Source: Candidatus Bathyarchaeota archaeon
GTDB taxonomy: Archaea > Thermoproteota > Bathyarchaeia > 40CM-2-53-6
NCBI GenBank assembly: GCA_005882955.1
Contig: VBBB01000040.1
Coordinates: 7,106-12,776 of the forward strand
Length of the DNA: 5,671 nt
Reading direction: 5' to 3'
How positions within the stretch are numbered: the first letter of the stretch is position 1; every line of letters starts with the position of its first letter. Positions 1-5,246 of the stretch are shown here, in pieces. The translations under genes and the position numbers were made by a program. Under the pieces are notes generated by a model, which was given only the letters and a program-made list of their open reading frames with translations, was not told the origin of the DNA and made no database searches.

Positions 1-139
1 TCCTGATTAAGTCGGCGGATGCACCTGCTCTCTTGGCGCCCCTCGTAACGAGCCTGATCAGTAATTCTGAAACGAACCAGGATCCGGCGATGACCGCACC
101 CAATTCGGCAACGAAAACTATTGTTCCATTATCAACCAA
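1..139 (-). CDS. Membrane protein, N-terminal fragment (possible MscS-type channel)
   Basis: This gene runs off the left edge, so only its first 46 residues are visible. The start is a TTG at 139-137. It is the only start codon between the upstream in-frame stop (148-146) and the edge, and AGGTGA (151-146) sits 6 bases before it, a strong archaeal ribosome-binding site. A hydrophobic segment spans roughly residues 6-31 (from TIVFVAEL to LLIRLV). A basic stretch follows (TRGAKRAGAS), as expected for one transmembrane helix with positive residues on the cytoplasmic side. A hydrophobic helix leading into LLIRLV..GAKRAGAS resembles the start of small MscS-family mechanosensitive channels, but the pore and beta domains lie outside the window, so the family is a guess. 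Divergent from the gene at 260. An open frame on the opposite strand (33-230) is its antisense shadow. Confidence 0.62.
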   Translation of the reverse strand, partial: MVDNGTIVFVAELGAVIAGSWFVSELLIRLVTRGAKRAGASADLIR

Positions 140-145
140 AAGCGC

Positions 146-180
146 TCACCTATCGCAGCCCGTGGCTGCTCATATTCAAA
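146..180 (-). promoter_or_regulatory. Putative promoter, operator palindrome and RBS of the left-edge membrane gene
   Basis: Read on the minus strand, TTTGAATATG (180-171) is a TATA-like element centred about 37 bases before the TTG start. A start of transcription 25-27 bases downstream would fall near 150, just at the AGGTGA ribosome-binding site (151-146). Between them lies a perfect inverted repeat, GCAGCC-CGT-GGCTGC (155-169). A 6-3-6 palindrome between TATA box and transcription start is a typical place for a repressor site. The palindrome is directly visible; TATA box and start site are inferred. Confidence 0.45.
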
Positions 181-259
181 TGCCTTCGACCCTCTCCGGC
201 ATTATTAGTCTAAGATTCGATAAACCCTAATTAGAACCTTAGAGAGGAATCGCTGGGTC

Positions 260-760
260 TTGTCTTCAGAGAAGAGGCTGAGATTCAGAATCCGGAAAGG
301 GGATTTTGAAGTCGAGCTTGAAGGAGATCACGATTACGTAAGAGAGCGATTTGAGGATCTGGAAAAATCCCTCGGACCCACAGGCAGCTTCATCGTTCCG
401 CCACAACTCTCCGCAGGTCCAGCACCAACTCCGGAACAGTCAGTGGGTATCGCGGGCATCGTCGAGTTTACTTCCGAAGGGAAACCCCATCTCACGGTTC
501 CAGTAGATACCCTCTCCGCGAAAGAAGCCATATCGCTAGTGATGTTCTCTATGCACCCCAAGCCGTTGGGAGACGATGACCTTAGCTCCCTACTGAGTTC
601 TTCCTGGAAGACTACGGGTGAGAGTATCGTAAGAGCTCGAATCAGTGAATTGCGACGGGAAGGCAAGGTCATAACAGAACGAGGAAACTATGTCCTATCC
701 GGAGCGGGGGTTCAATGGATTCAGAACGACATCCTCCCGCGCCTACAGAAGATCACTTAG
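260..760 (+). CDS. Winged-helix DNA-binding protein with N-terminal beta/helix domain
   Basis: Predicted 166-residue cytoplasmic regulator, function unassigned. Residues 6-38 form a basic/acidic beta hairpin and helix (RIRKGDFEVELEG, then DYVRERFEDLEKSL). This layout is common at the N terminus of uncharacterised archaeal proteins. Residues 42-66 are a Pro/Ala/Gly-rich linker. Residues 67-82 hold a strand pair with SEGKPHL, and 86-97 a helix (SAKEAISLVMFS). Residues 103-150 look like a winged helix: helices around DDDLSSLL and ESIVRARISELRREG, then a wing and GNYVLSGAG. The start is TTG; no other start lies between the upstream stop (221-223) and it, and GAGAGGA (242-248) is an acceptable, slightly distant ribosome-binding site. 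A TATA-like GATAAA near 219-224 is a weak promoter candidate. The layout matches the proteins at 1243-1791 and 1798-2334. Its last 8 bases overlap the end of the convergent gene at 753-1001. Confidence 0.85.
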   Translation: MSSEKRLRFRIRKGDFEVELEGDHDYVRERFEDLEKSLGPTGSFIVPPQLSAGPAPTPEQSVGIAGIVEFTSEGKPHLTVPVDTLSAKEAISLVMFSMHPKPLGDDDLSSLLSSSWKTTGESIVRARISELRREGKVITERGNYVLSGAGVQWIQNDILPRLQKIT

Positions 761-1001
761 CCTTCGACAACCAGATTCTGCGCGCGACCCCTTTCTCAGT
801 CAGTCCATATTGGAATCTTCCAGACCGTCGAGTCCGGGATAGTAGGCCTTGTCTGAAATATCGTAGAAGAGCCATCTCCACAGCCTTGTCAGAGAGTTCG
901 ATCTTCATGCCCGAGAGGAGATTACGGACCCTCTGGCTATCCAATTCGCTCGAAGCTTCAAAGAGGCTCAGGAGCCGTATTTTCAGCTCATTATAGTCCA
1001 T
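753..1001 (-). CDS. Small winged-helix transcription regulator
   Basis: An 82-residue basic protein that is almost entirely one winged-helix domain. Predicted helices lie at about residues 2-16 (DYNELKIRLLSLFEA), 21-30 (DSQRVRNLLS) and 37-52 (LSDKAVEMALLRYFRQG). The wing follows at about 53-70 (LLSRTRRSGRFQYGLTEKG) and ends in the LTEKG turn typical of archaeal winged-helix regulators. ATG at 1001-999 is the only ATG, GTG or TTG between the upstream in-frame stop (1106-1104) and the conserved part. No convincing ribosome-binding site precedes it, so the message may be nearly leaderless. It is transcribed away from the nurA–herA operon and shares its intergenic region, and it overlaps the 3' end of the convergent gene at 260-760. 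A regulator of that divergent region is a natural guess, but no target is shown by the sequence. Confidence 0.8.
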   Translation of the reverse strand: MDYNELKIRLLSLFEASSELDSQRVRNLLSGMKIELSDKAVEMALLRYFRQGLLSRTRRSGRFQYGLTEKGVARRIWLSKAK

Positions 1002-1091
1002 GCCAGGGCGGTTGAAAGAATATTCGAGGGATAGAAGAAGGTTCGGTACGGGGCTTGCACTGCATCTTAGCAGATTTGATCTCCGGCTGTC

Positions 1092-1105
1092 AGTAACACC
1101 TTGTC
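1092..1105 (+). repeat. 14-base direct repeat, copy 1 (AGTAACACCTTGTC)
   Basis: Identical over 14 bases to the copy at 1164-1177, same orientation, start-to-start distance 72 bases (about seven helical turns). Flanks differ on both sides, so this is a discrete motif and not a longer duplication. Lying in a divergent regulatory region between winged-helix genes, it is a candidate operator. Confidence 0.65.
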
Positions 1106-1113
1106 ATCCAGCC

Positions 1114-1132
1114 CGGCTCTCATCTTGAGCCG
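1114..1132. repeat. Inverted repeat CGGCTC-N7-GAGCCG
   Basis: A perfect 6-bp inverted repeat with a 7-base centre (TCATCTT), placed between the two copies of the 14-base direct repeat. No T-run follows it on either strand, so a terminator is unlikely. It could be a second type of protein-binding site. Confidence 0.45.
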
Positions 1133-1163
1133 AAATACTTTCACTTTCATTCCCAACTCGCAA

Positions 1164-1177
1164 AGTAACACCTTGTC
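1164..1177 (+). repeat. 14-base direct repeat, copy 2 (AGTAACACCTTGTC)
   Basis: Second perfect copy of the repeat at 1092-1105. It ends 16 bases upstream of the BRE of the operon promoter. Its last five bases also form half of a small palindrome, TTGTC-G-GACAA (1173-1183), which copy 1 lacks. Position just upstream of BRE/TATA suits a regulator that contacts or blocks the basal transcription factors. Confidence 0.65.
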
Positions 1178-1193
1178 GGACAACCTTCGGGAC

Positions 1194-1238
1194 CGAAAAG
1201 CGTTATATCTCGACTCTACGCACAGAACGGGCAGGAAG
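1194..1238 (+). promoter_or_regulatory. Archaeal promoter and RBS of the winged-helix–nurA–herA operon
   Basis: CGAAAAG (1194-1200) is a good purine-rich BRE, followed directly by TTATAT (1203-1208) as the TATA box. Transcription 25-27 bases downstream would begin near 1231, giving a leader of about 10 bases that includes the ribosome-binding site AGGAAG (1233-1238) before the ATG at 1243. Positions are seen; the start site is inferred from usual archaeal spacing. Confidence 0.65.
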
Positions 1239-1242
1239 AATA

Positions 1243-1791
1243 ATGTCAGGATTAGAGGTCCTCGAACGTAAGCCGAACTCTGGGGAACCCGCGGCAGCCA
1301 TAGAAGTCGTCCTAAAGCATTCCGGCGTAGAGAACAGAATCATCGGCAGCTCAGAAACAGTTCTCAGAGAACTTCTCTCATACTTCTCGAAAGTCTACCC
1401 TTCCATTGAGCTCGTCTCGAAGCTCGTGCTCTCAGTTGACAGCCTCGAATTCCTTCAGGGCTGCACCGGAGTACTCGCAGTTTCACCAGAAGGCTTGGTC
1501 GTTCTGAAGGACTTGAAGGAATTGAAAGACAAGGAACTCATAATGATCCATCTCGCAGGTTCACGCTTACAGCACCAGATGGGTAAGAAGGAGATTGACA
1601 CTCTGTCCCTCGACGAGATTACCAAGACCACGGGACGCTCAACAGGGACCGTGGCGGGCAGACTTAGCGAGCTCTGCAATGAACAACTCGTCGAACGAGT
1701 CGGCAAGGGCTCCTACCGTCTTACGACAATGGGTACCAGAGTCGCCATCAAAAACCTGATGCCGAGGGTTGCGCAACTTCCGGAGAAGTAA
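1243..1791 (+). CDS. Winged-helix protein, first gene of the nurA–herA operon
   Basis: A 182-residue protein of unassigned function. Residues 17-30 form an N-terminal beta unit (AAAIEVVLKHSGVE). The helix at about 38-53 (ETVLRELLSYFSKVYP) and the segment 56-64 (ELVSKLVLS) follow. A strand with SPEGLVVL at 81-88 leads to a helix around 98-111 (ELIMIHLAGSRLQH). The C-terminal winged helix covers about 118-165: helix LSLDEITKTTG, recognition helix TGTVAGRLSELCNEQL, and wing VERVGKGSYRLTTMG. It aligns along its length with the next gene's product, suggesting an old tandem duplication. ATG is supported by AGGAAG five bases upstream and by the BRE/TATA promoter. The next ATG follows after 6 bases, so the two are almost certainly co-transcribed. 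It may regulate the operon or act as DNA-binding partner of NurA–HerA; the sequence does not decide this. Confidence 0.87.
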   Translation: MSGLEVLERKPNSGEPAAAIEVVLKHSGVENRIIGSSETVLRELLSYFSKVYPSIELVSKLVLSVDSLEFLQGCTGVLAVSPEGLVVLKDLKELKDKELIMIHLAGSRLQHQMGKKEIDTLSLDEITKTTGRSTGTVAGRLSELCNEQLVERVGKGSYRLTTMGTRVAIKNLMPRVAQLPEK

Positions 1792-1797
1792 GAAAAA

Positions 1798-2334
1798 ATG
1801 CCAGACCAACCCAAGATCAAAGTTCAGATAGAATGGGGAGACATCAAACACACTGCCGAAGGAGACCTTGAAACCGTTGTTCGTGAAGTCATGCAATTCG
1901 CAGCCAAAGTCCTGCCAAACTACTCGCTAGCGTCCAAGCTGACCTTCTCGCCGGACTATTCGTCCATGGTTGACGATCTCTCTAGCGCGGTCCAACTGAC
2001 CCCTGAAGGGGAGGCGGTCTTACTCAAGACGGAGATGTCAGCTGAGAACTCCATCGCCATGGTACTCCTGGCCGCGCGAGTCGCTCACGCAGTAGGTACA
2101 CGCCCCAATGTGGAGATGGACCCCGAAGCCATCAGCCGAGCAATCGGAAAAGCAGTCAAGACTGTCCGTAACACTTTGGCAATTATGACAAAGACCGGAC
2201 TGATCGATAGAACAACCGACGGAGCCTACAAGCTCAGCATGCAAGGGATACGGAAGGCCCACGAGATTGCAAAGGGTCTCACAGCTAGAGCCGCCTCGTC
2301 TCCAGCCCAGAAAACGGTGACTGCTTCAGGATGA
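1798..2334 (+). CDS. Winged-helix protein, second gene of the nurA–herA operon
   Basis: A 178-residue relative of the preceding protein. The N-terminal beta hairpin (residues 7-23, with WGD and AEGD) is followed by a helix at 24-39 (LETVVREVMQFAAKVL). YSLASKLTFS lies at 42-51, LTPEGEAVLL at 67-76, and the helix SAENSIAMVLLAARVAHA at 81-98. The winged helix spans about 105-150: VEMDPEAISRAIG, recognition helix KTVRNTLAIMTKTGL, wing IDRTTDGAYKLSMQG. The tail (163-178) is Ala/Ser-rich and probably disordered. The N-terminal GD...EGD pattern also recalls the protein at 260-760. GGAG (1782-1785), inside the end of the upstream gene, can serve the ATG, and the 6-base gap implies co-transcription. 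A 67-base structured spacer separates it from nurA. Role unassigned; pairing with the upstream product as a heterodimer is possible. Confidence 0.87.
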   Translation: MPDQPKIKVQIEWGDIKHTAEGDLETVVREVMQFAAKVLPNYSLASKLTFSPDYSSMVDDLSSAVQLTPEGEAVLLKTEMSAENSIAMVLLAARVAHAVGTRPNVEMDPEAISRAIGKAVKTVRNTLAIMTKTGLIDRTTDGAYKLSMQGIRKAHEIAKGLTARAASSPAQKTVTASG

Positions 2335-2343
2335 TATGGAAAC

Positions 2344-2371
2344 GGGTGCGGGGACAGACGGGAAAGGGGGG
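2344..2371 (+). promoter_or_regulatory. Predicted G-quadruplex upstream of nurA
   Basis: Four G-tracts fit the G3+N1-7 rule on the coding strand: GGG (2344-2346), GGGG (2350-2353), GGG (2360-2362) and GGGGGG (2366-2371), with loops of 3, 6 and 3 bases. A fifth tract, GGGGG (2388-2392), lies just before the nurA start. The same element could fold in non-template DNA or in the message. Folding is predicted from the pattern only. Confidence 0.5.
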
Positions 2372-2378
2372 TTTCCCG
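2359..2378 (+). promoter_or_regulatory. Hairpin CGGGAAA-G6-TTTCCCG in the nurA leader
   Basis: A perfect 7-bp stem (2359-2365 with 2372-2378) closes a loop of six Gs. It shares bases with the predicted G-quadruplex, so the two cannot form together. No T-run follows, arguing against a simple terminator. The right arm can instead pair, TTCCC (2373-2377) with GGGAA (2390-2394), over the nurA ribosome-binding site. Confidence 0.55.
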
Positions 2379-2401
2379 CCTGAAACTGGGGGAATCTAAC
2401 C

Positions 2402-3508
2402 TTGCTCCACCGCACCCAAGAGACTACTGAGCCTCTTCAGCAAATAAAAAGCATACCGGAGATCATTGGACTACCATCCATCCCAGAATCTCTCGTCGAA
2501 CTTTCGACTCGGTCAATGCAGTCACTCCAAGGCTCAAAGTTCAACCCGCGGCCAGTTTCCCTTGTGGAAATAGGGGTCGACGACGCCGACTCTGAAGAGA
2601 GACTCGAAATTGGAGGCTCCATAACCTCATCGGGCTTGAAGCGCTGCCCAATCAACCCCAACAAAGAGTTCACCCCGGTAGTTGCCTGCGACGCGTCCAG
2701 CGTAAAGATCGGCGAGACCGAGAACGGAATGATCTTCGCCATCCGAGCAGTCGGAGTCTGGAGACAACAGAGCAAGATTCTCTACACTCGATGGGGCCCG
2801 CTACTCTTCCACGTCCCAAACTCCGAAGACGTGAGCCAGTATCGCGAGGACGAGTCCCGCGCCTTCGGCGGATTATCACTAAAGACCCTCAGGGTCCTCA
2901 CACGACTCCGGAACCATGTCGAACGCTGGGTCCAAGAAATCTTGTCAGAATCTCTGCACGACGGAATCTTATTGATCGATGGATCCCTCACCGCAGGTAC
3001 CCCAGACAACCCTGTTGCCCGGGTCAACAAGATTCTAGCCACAGCCCGCCAAAACAATTCCATTGTAATCGGCATATCAAAAGCAACACAGCTGACGGTT
3101 GGAGGAAGAAACATTCTCGGACTCACTAACGACAAAGATAGCCCTCACCAAATCGACATTAGCTCTCTAGTCGAAAGCGAATACCCACCATACCCCGTTA
3201 GGTTCCTCGGCAGAGTGTATGTAGCAAAATTATCCAGTGATGGATTCCTCTTCAGAACAGACATTGATCGAGAAGCCAGCAGTGAACAAGCGCAACAAGC
3301 GCTCGAACGACTAGCTGGCACCGATGTCATTTTCCACGGCTATCCCGAGACACTCAGGATCGCCCATATATTCAGCACCTTCACTGCCAACGAAATTCTC
3401 GCAGTCCAACGATTCGTAGCATCAAACCACCACATCACGCTACAGTCCCGTCCCACCCTACGACGATCACTCTTCGGACCCTTCGGCACAAGCAGATACG
3501 TGGCGTAA
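2402..3508 (+). CDS. nurA: NurA-family DNA end-processing nuclease
   Basis: NurA is a manganese-dependent 5'-3' nuclease that, driven by HerA, resects double-strand breaks for recombination. This 368-residue product has family-typical length. Motif I is VVACDASS (93-100; D97 as metal ligand) after an N-terminal region of about 90 residues. An acidic stretch with candidate ligands lies at 149-151 (EDE). The second core strand is ILLIDGSL (189-196; D193), followed by VIGISK (222-227). The C-terminal signature GYPETLRIAH (313-322; Y314, H322) matches the Tyr/His motif that completes the NurA active site. Residue roles are assigned by family knowledge. The start is TTG at 2402 with a G-rich ribosome-binding site (GGGGGA, 2388-2393); the next in-frame Met is residue 39. 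The herA ATG follows 2 bases after the stop, so the two are translationally coupled. The structured leader upstream suggests its expression is set apart from the winged-helix genes. Confidence 0.9.
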   Translation: MLHRTQETTEPLQQIKSIPEIIGLPSIPESLVELSTRSMQSLQGSKFNPRPVSLVEIGVDDADSEERLEIGGSITSSGLKRCPINPNKEFTPVVACDASSVKIGETENGMIFAIRAVGVWRQQSKILYTRWGPLLFHVPNSEDVSQYREDESRAFGGLSLKTLRVLTRLRNHVERWVQEILSESLHDGILLIDGSLTAGTPDNPVARVNKILATARQNNSIVIGISKATQLTVGGRNILGLTNDKDSPHQIDISSLVESEYPPYPVRFLGRVYVAKLSSDGFLFRTDIDREASSEQAQQALERLAGTDVIFHGYPETLRIAHIFSTFTANEILAVQRFVASNHHITLQSRPTLRRSLFGPFGTSRYVA

Positions 3509-3510
3509 GC

Positions 3511-4938
3511 ATGCGAATCTACCGAAAGGAAGGCGATCAGGTCCAGCTAATCGCCTTTCCCGACGAGCACGTCCAGCGCGGAGACTATCTGCTGATCGAA
3601 GATCCGGGATTAGCAAAGGGACTGCTCGTCCAAATAATCGATCTGCAATACGCCAACGTGCCGGGGATCTTAGAGGACATCCTCCGAGACGTGATGACTG
3701 ACGGCGAACTCTCGGGACAGGACATGGACCCCCTCAACATTTCCAGCGAAGTAGACGCGCTAAAAGACACAAGGCTGGCAGTCTGCAAGATCAGAGGAAC
3801 AATCACCGGAGAGAAGGACCTCTCACCTACCACCTCATGGCTTCCGTCTCGAACTTCCTCCCGCATACGTGCCTATCCCATCAACCGGCTGATCATGAAC
3901 GGCGGAAAGAGACCACTCACCGTCGGTCACAATGACGGTGATCCCGTGCAGATCGATGCTGGCGGACTCGACGGCGGCCTAAACATCATCACCGGCCGCA
4001 AAGGAACAGGCAAGTCCCACCTCGCAAAACTCCTGCTCCTATCAATGGCAGGACTTGGAGCACCCTGCATCGTCCTAGATGTGAACGGCGAATACGTCAA
4101 CCTCCACAAATCCAAGGACGGACGCCTATCCACATCTAGACTCACGGTTATCGCACCACGAAACGGGATCAACTTCGCACTCGCCAAGCTTGGGCTTCGG
4201 ACAATGGCAGGGGTCCTAAGCAACGCTCTGGATCTCCCAGCAACCTCCTCGAAGGTGTTCAGCACTATCTGGCGGGACCTAGAGTCAAAGGGCGACCTGA
4301 CCCTACCAAATCTGATTCAGACCGTCCAGTCATGGAGCTGCCACGAGAGCGTCAGAGAAGCGCTCGTCTCAAGACTCCAAGTGCTCTTGGAATCTGGCCT
4401 CTTCTACGACGAGACCAACCCTCTAACTGAAGAAAAAATCCTCCACGCCATCGACGGCGGAGGAATCCTCGTTGTAAACCTGAAGAACCAGAGCCACCTA
4501 GTCCGGAGAATACTCGTCGAGATCTTCCTTGGCGAGCTGACGAAGATCCTTTCGTCCAACTGGGTGCGAGCCGCCTTCCTCTTCGCCGAAGAAGCCCACC
4601 TCTACCTCAGAGACACATACTGGGACGACATCATCACCAGGATGCGCCATATCGGCCTGTTCACTACGTTCATCACCAACCAGCCCGACACAGTCCAAGA
4701 AACCATCTACCGACAAGCCGACAACGTCTTCATCTTCAACTTCACCAACGAACACGACATCGAAACAATCGGCAAAGTGGCAAAATCCGATAGCGAGACT
4801 ATTCGCTCGCTAATCAAGGGAACACCGGCGCGAAGATGCCTACTTCTCGGAAACGTTGTCCACGACCTACCTCTAATGGTCGACATCGAAGCCCTAGATG
4901 TTAGAACGATGGGAGAAACTAGACTGTTCTTTTCATGA
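3511..4938 (+). CDS. herA: HerA-type hexameric DNA translocase ATPase
   Basis: A 475-residue FtsK/HerA-superfamily ATPase that would form a hexameric ring, pump DNA and activate NurA. Residues 1 to about 100 look like the HAS-barrel domain (GDYLLIEDPGLAKGLLVQII at 24-43), which in HerA contacts NurA. RPLTVGHNDGDPVQIDAGGL (134-153) leads into the core. Walker A is GRKGTGKS (162-169). VLDVNGEYV (188-196) is the following strand with the D-x-N-G-E-Y pattern. Walker B is FLFAEEAH (356-363), with E360/E361 as catalytic acid candidates. RMRHIGL (377-383) is a likely trans-acting arginine region, and FITNQP (387-392) a sensor motif. Walker A differs from the common G-x-T-GSGKSN form of HerA. The ATG lies 2 bases after the nurA stop with no clear ribosome-binding site of its own, implying translational coupling. 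No rad50 or mre11 lies next to the pair in this window. Length is slightly short for the family but complete. Confidence 0.92.
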   Translation: MRIYRKEGDQVQLIAFPDEHVQRGDYLLIEDPGLAKGLLVQIIDLQYANVPGILEDILRDVMTDGELSGQDMDPLNISSEVDALKDTRLAVCKIRGTITGEKDLSPTTSWLPSRTSSRIRAYPINRLIMNGGKRPLTVGHNDGDPVQIDAGGLDGGLNIITGRKGTGKSHLAKLLLLSMAGLGAPCIVLDVNGEYVNLHKSKDGRLSTSRLTVIAPRNGINFALAKLGLRTMAGVLSNALDLPATSSKVFSTIWRDLESKGDLTLPNLIQTVQSWSCHESVREALVSRLQVLLESGLFYDETNPLTEEKILHAIDGGGILVVNLKNQSHLVRRILVEIFLGELTKILSSNWVRAAFLFAEEAHLYLRDTYWDDIITRMRHIGLFTTFITNQPDTVQETIYRQADNVFIFNFTNEHDIETIGKVAKSDSETIRSLIKGTPARRCLLLGNVVHDLPLMVDIEALDVRTMGETRLFFS

Positions 4939-4989
4939 TAGAACGGGCCTCATGCGACCGTCCTCTCAAAGATGCATCAACGTTGTGAC

Positions 4990-5130
4990 CTAGATGGGCG
5001 GGTGCCTTTCCCCGTTTTCAACCATGAGCTTCTCGGCATGCCTATACTGCTCTTCGACAGTCTTCATGTTGCGCGGATCGAGATCGGAAGGATGCTTCGA
5101 AGACCAGTTTTGATCAGAAACCCGGCTCAA
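4990..5130 (-). CDS. Possible small hydrophilic protein, 46 residues
   Basis: Unrecognised short frame. From the TTG at 5130 it encodes 46 residues, or 25 from the ATG at 5067. The N-terminal half (DQNWSSKHPSDLDPRN) is polar with Trp, His and Pro. Residues 22-40 (MKTVEEQYRHAEKLMVENG) would form a convincing amphipathic helix with V, Y, A, L and M on one face; the end is ERHPPI. This regular helix, in a frame with ordinary codon choice and no overlapping recognised gene, is the only argument for coding. No ribosome-binding site precedes either start, which is a real weakness. It points the same way as the TraB gene but lies beyond that gene's terminator, so it would need its own promoter. Confidence 0.4.
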   Translation of the reverse strand: MSRVSDQNWSSKHPSDLDPRNMKTVEEQYRHAEKLMVENGERHPPI

Positions 5131-5221
5131 ACATGCACGAAACGAACAGTTTCCCCTAGGAAAGCGAGCCTTCCTTCATGAAATCTGTTCGGGGAAGGGG
5201 GTAGTGGTATACGGCCCAGAC

Positions 5222-5241
5222 AAGGGAAAAAGGAAGAAACC
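5222..5241 (-). terminator. T-rich archaeal terminator after the TraB-family gene
   Basis: On the minus strand, within 25 bases after the stop (5249-5247), the transcript reads GTTTCTTCCTTTTTCCCTTG. It contains a run of five T flanked by further T-rich clusters. Archaeal RNA polymerase terminates at such oligo-T tracts without needing a hairpin. Confidence 0.5.
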
Positions 5242-5246
5242 ACACC

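Larger units (their letters stand above)
1002..1242. promoter_or_regulatory. Divergent control region between small regulator and nurA–herA operon
   Basis: A gene-free 241 bases separate the minus-strand regulator from the plus-strand operon. It holds two copies of a 14-base direct repeat, an inverted repeat between them, and the operon promoter (listed separately). On the minus side, TTCTAT (about 1036-1031) or GAATATTC (1018-1025) could serve as a TATA box for the small regulator, but both are weak. I see no additional gene here. Confidence 0.6.
4939..5246. other. Intergenic region between convergent herA and TraB-family genes
   Basis: About 308 bases between two converging genes. It holds one plausible small minus-strand gene (4990-5130) and a T-rich terminator of the TraB gene. 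An open frame on the plus strand (4972-5181) has no recognisable motif and is probably chance. The segment 5202-5212 resembles a tRNA D-loop but no anticodon or T arm follows. No clear herA terminator is seen; the T-rich TTCTTTTC inside its last codons (4927-4934) or GTTTTC (5014-5019) might serve. Confidence 0.5.

Noticed and set aside
33..230. Plus-strand open frame of 65 codons
   Set aside because: It is antisense to the better supported minus-strand membrane gene (RBS plus transmembrane segment), has low-complexity Ser/Thr/Pro composition, no domain and no RBS.
715..996. Plus-strand open frame of 93 codons
   Set aside because: It is the shadow of the minus-strand winged-helix gene at 753-1001, and its translation has no domain-like pattern.
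2164..2178. GTCCGTAACACTTTGGC, partly like the 14-base direct repeat
   Set aside because: It has mismatches, lies inside a coding region in the recognition helix codons, and is likely coincidence.
4972..5181. Plus-strand open frame of 69 codons after herA
   Set aside because: No recognisable motif, no RBS, and it covers the minus-strand frame whose translation looks more protein-like.
5202..5212. TAGTGGTATAC, resembling a tRNA D-loop
   Set aside because: No matching anticodon stem or T-arm (GTTCNANNC) follows within 60 bases, so there is no cloverleaf.
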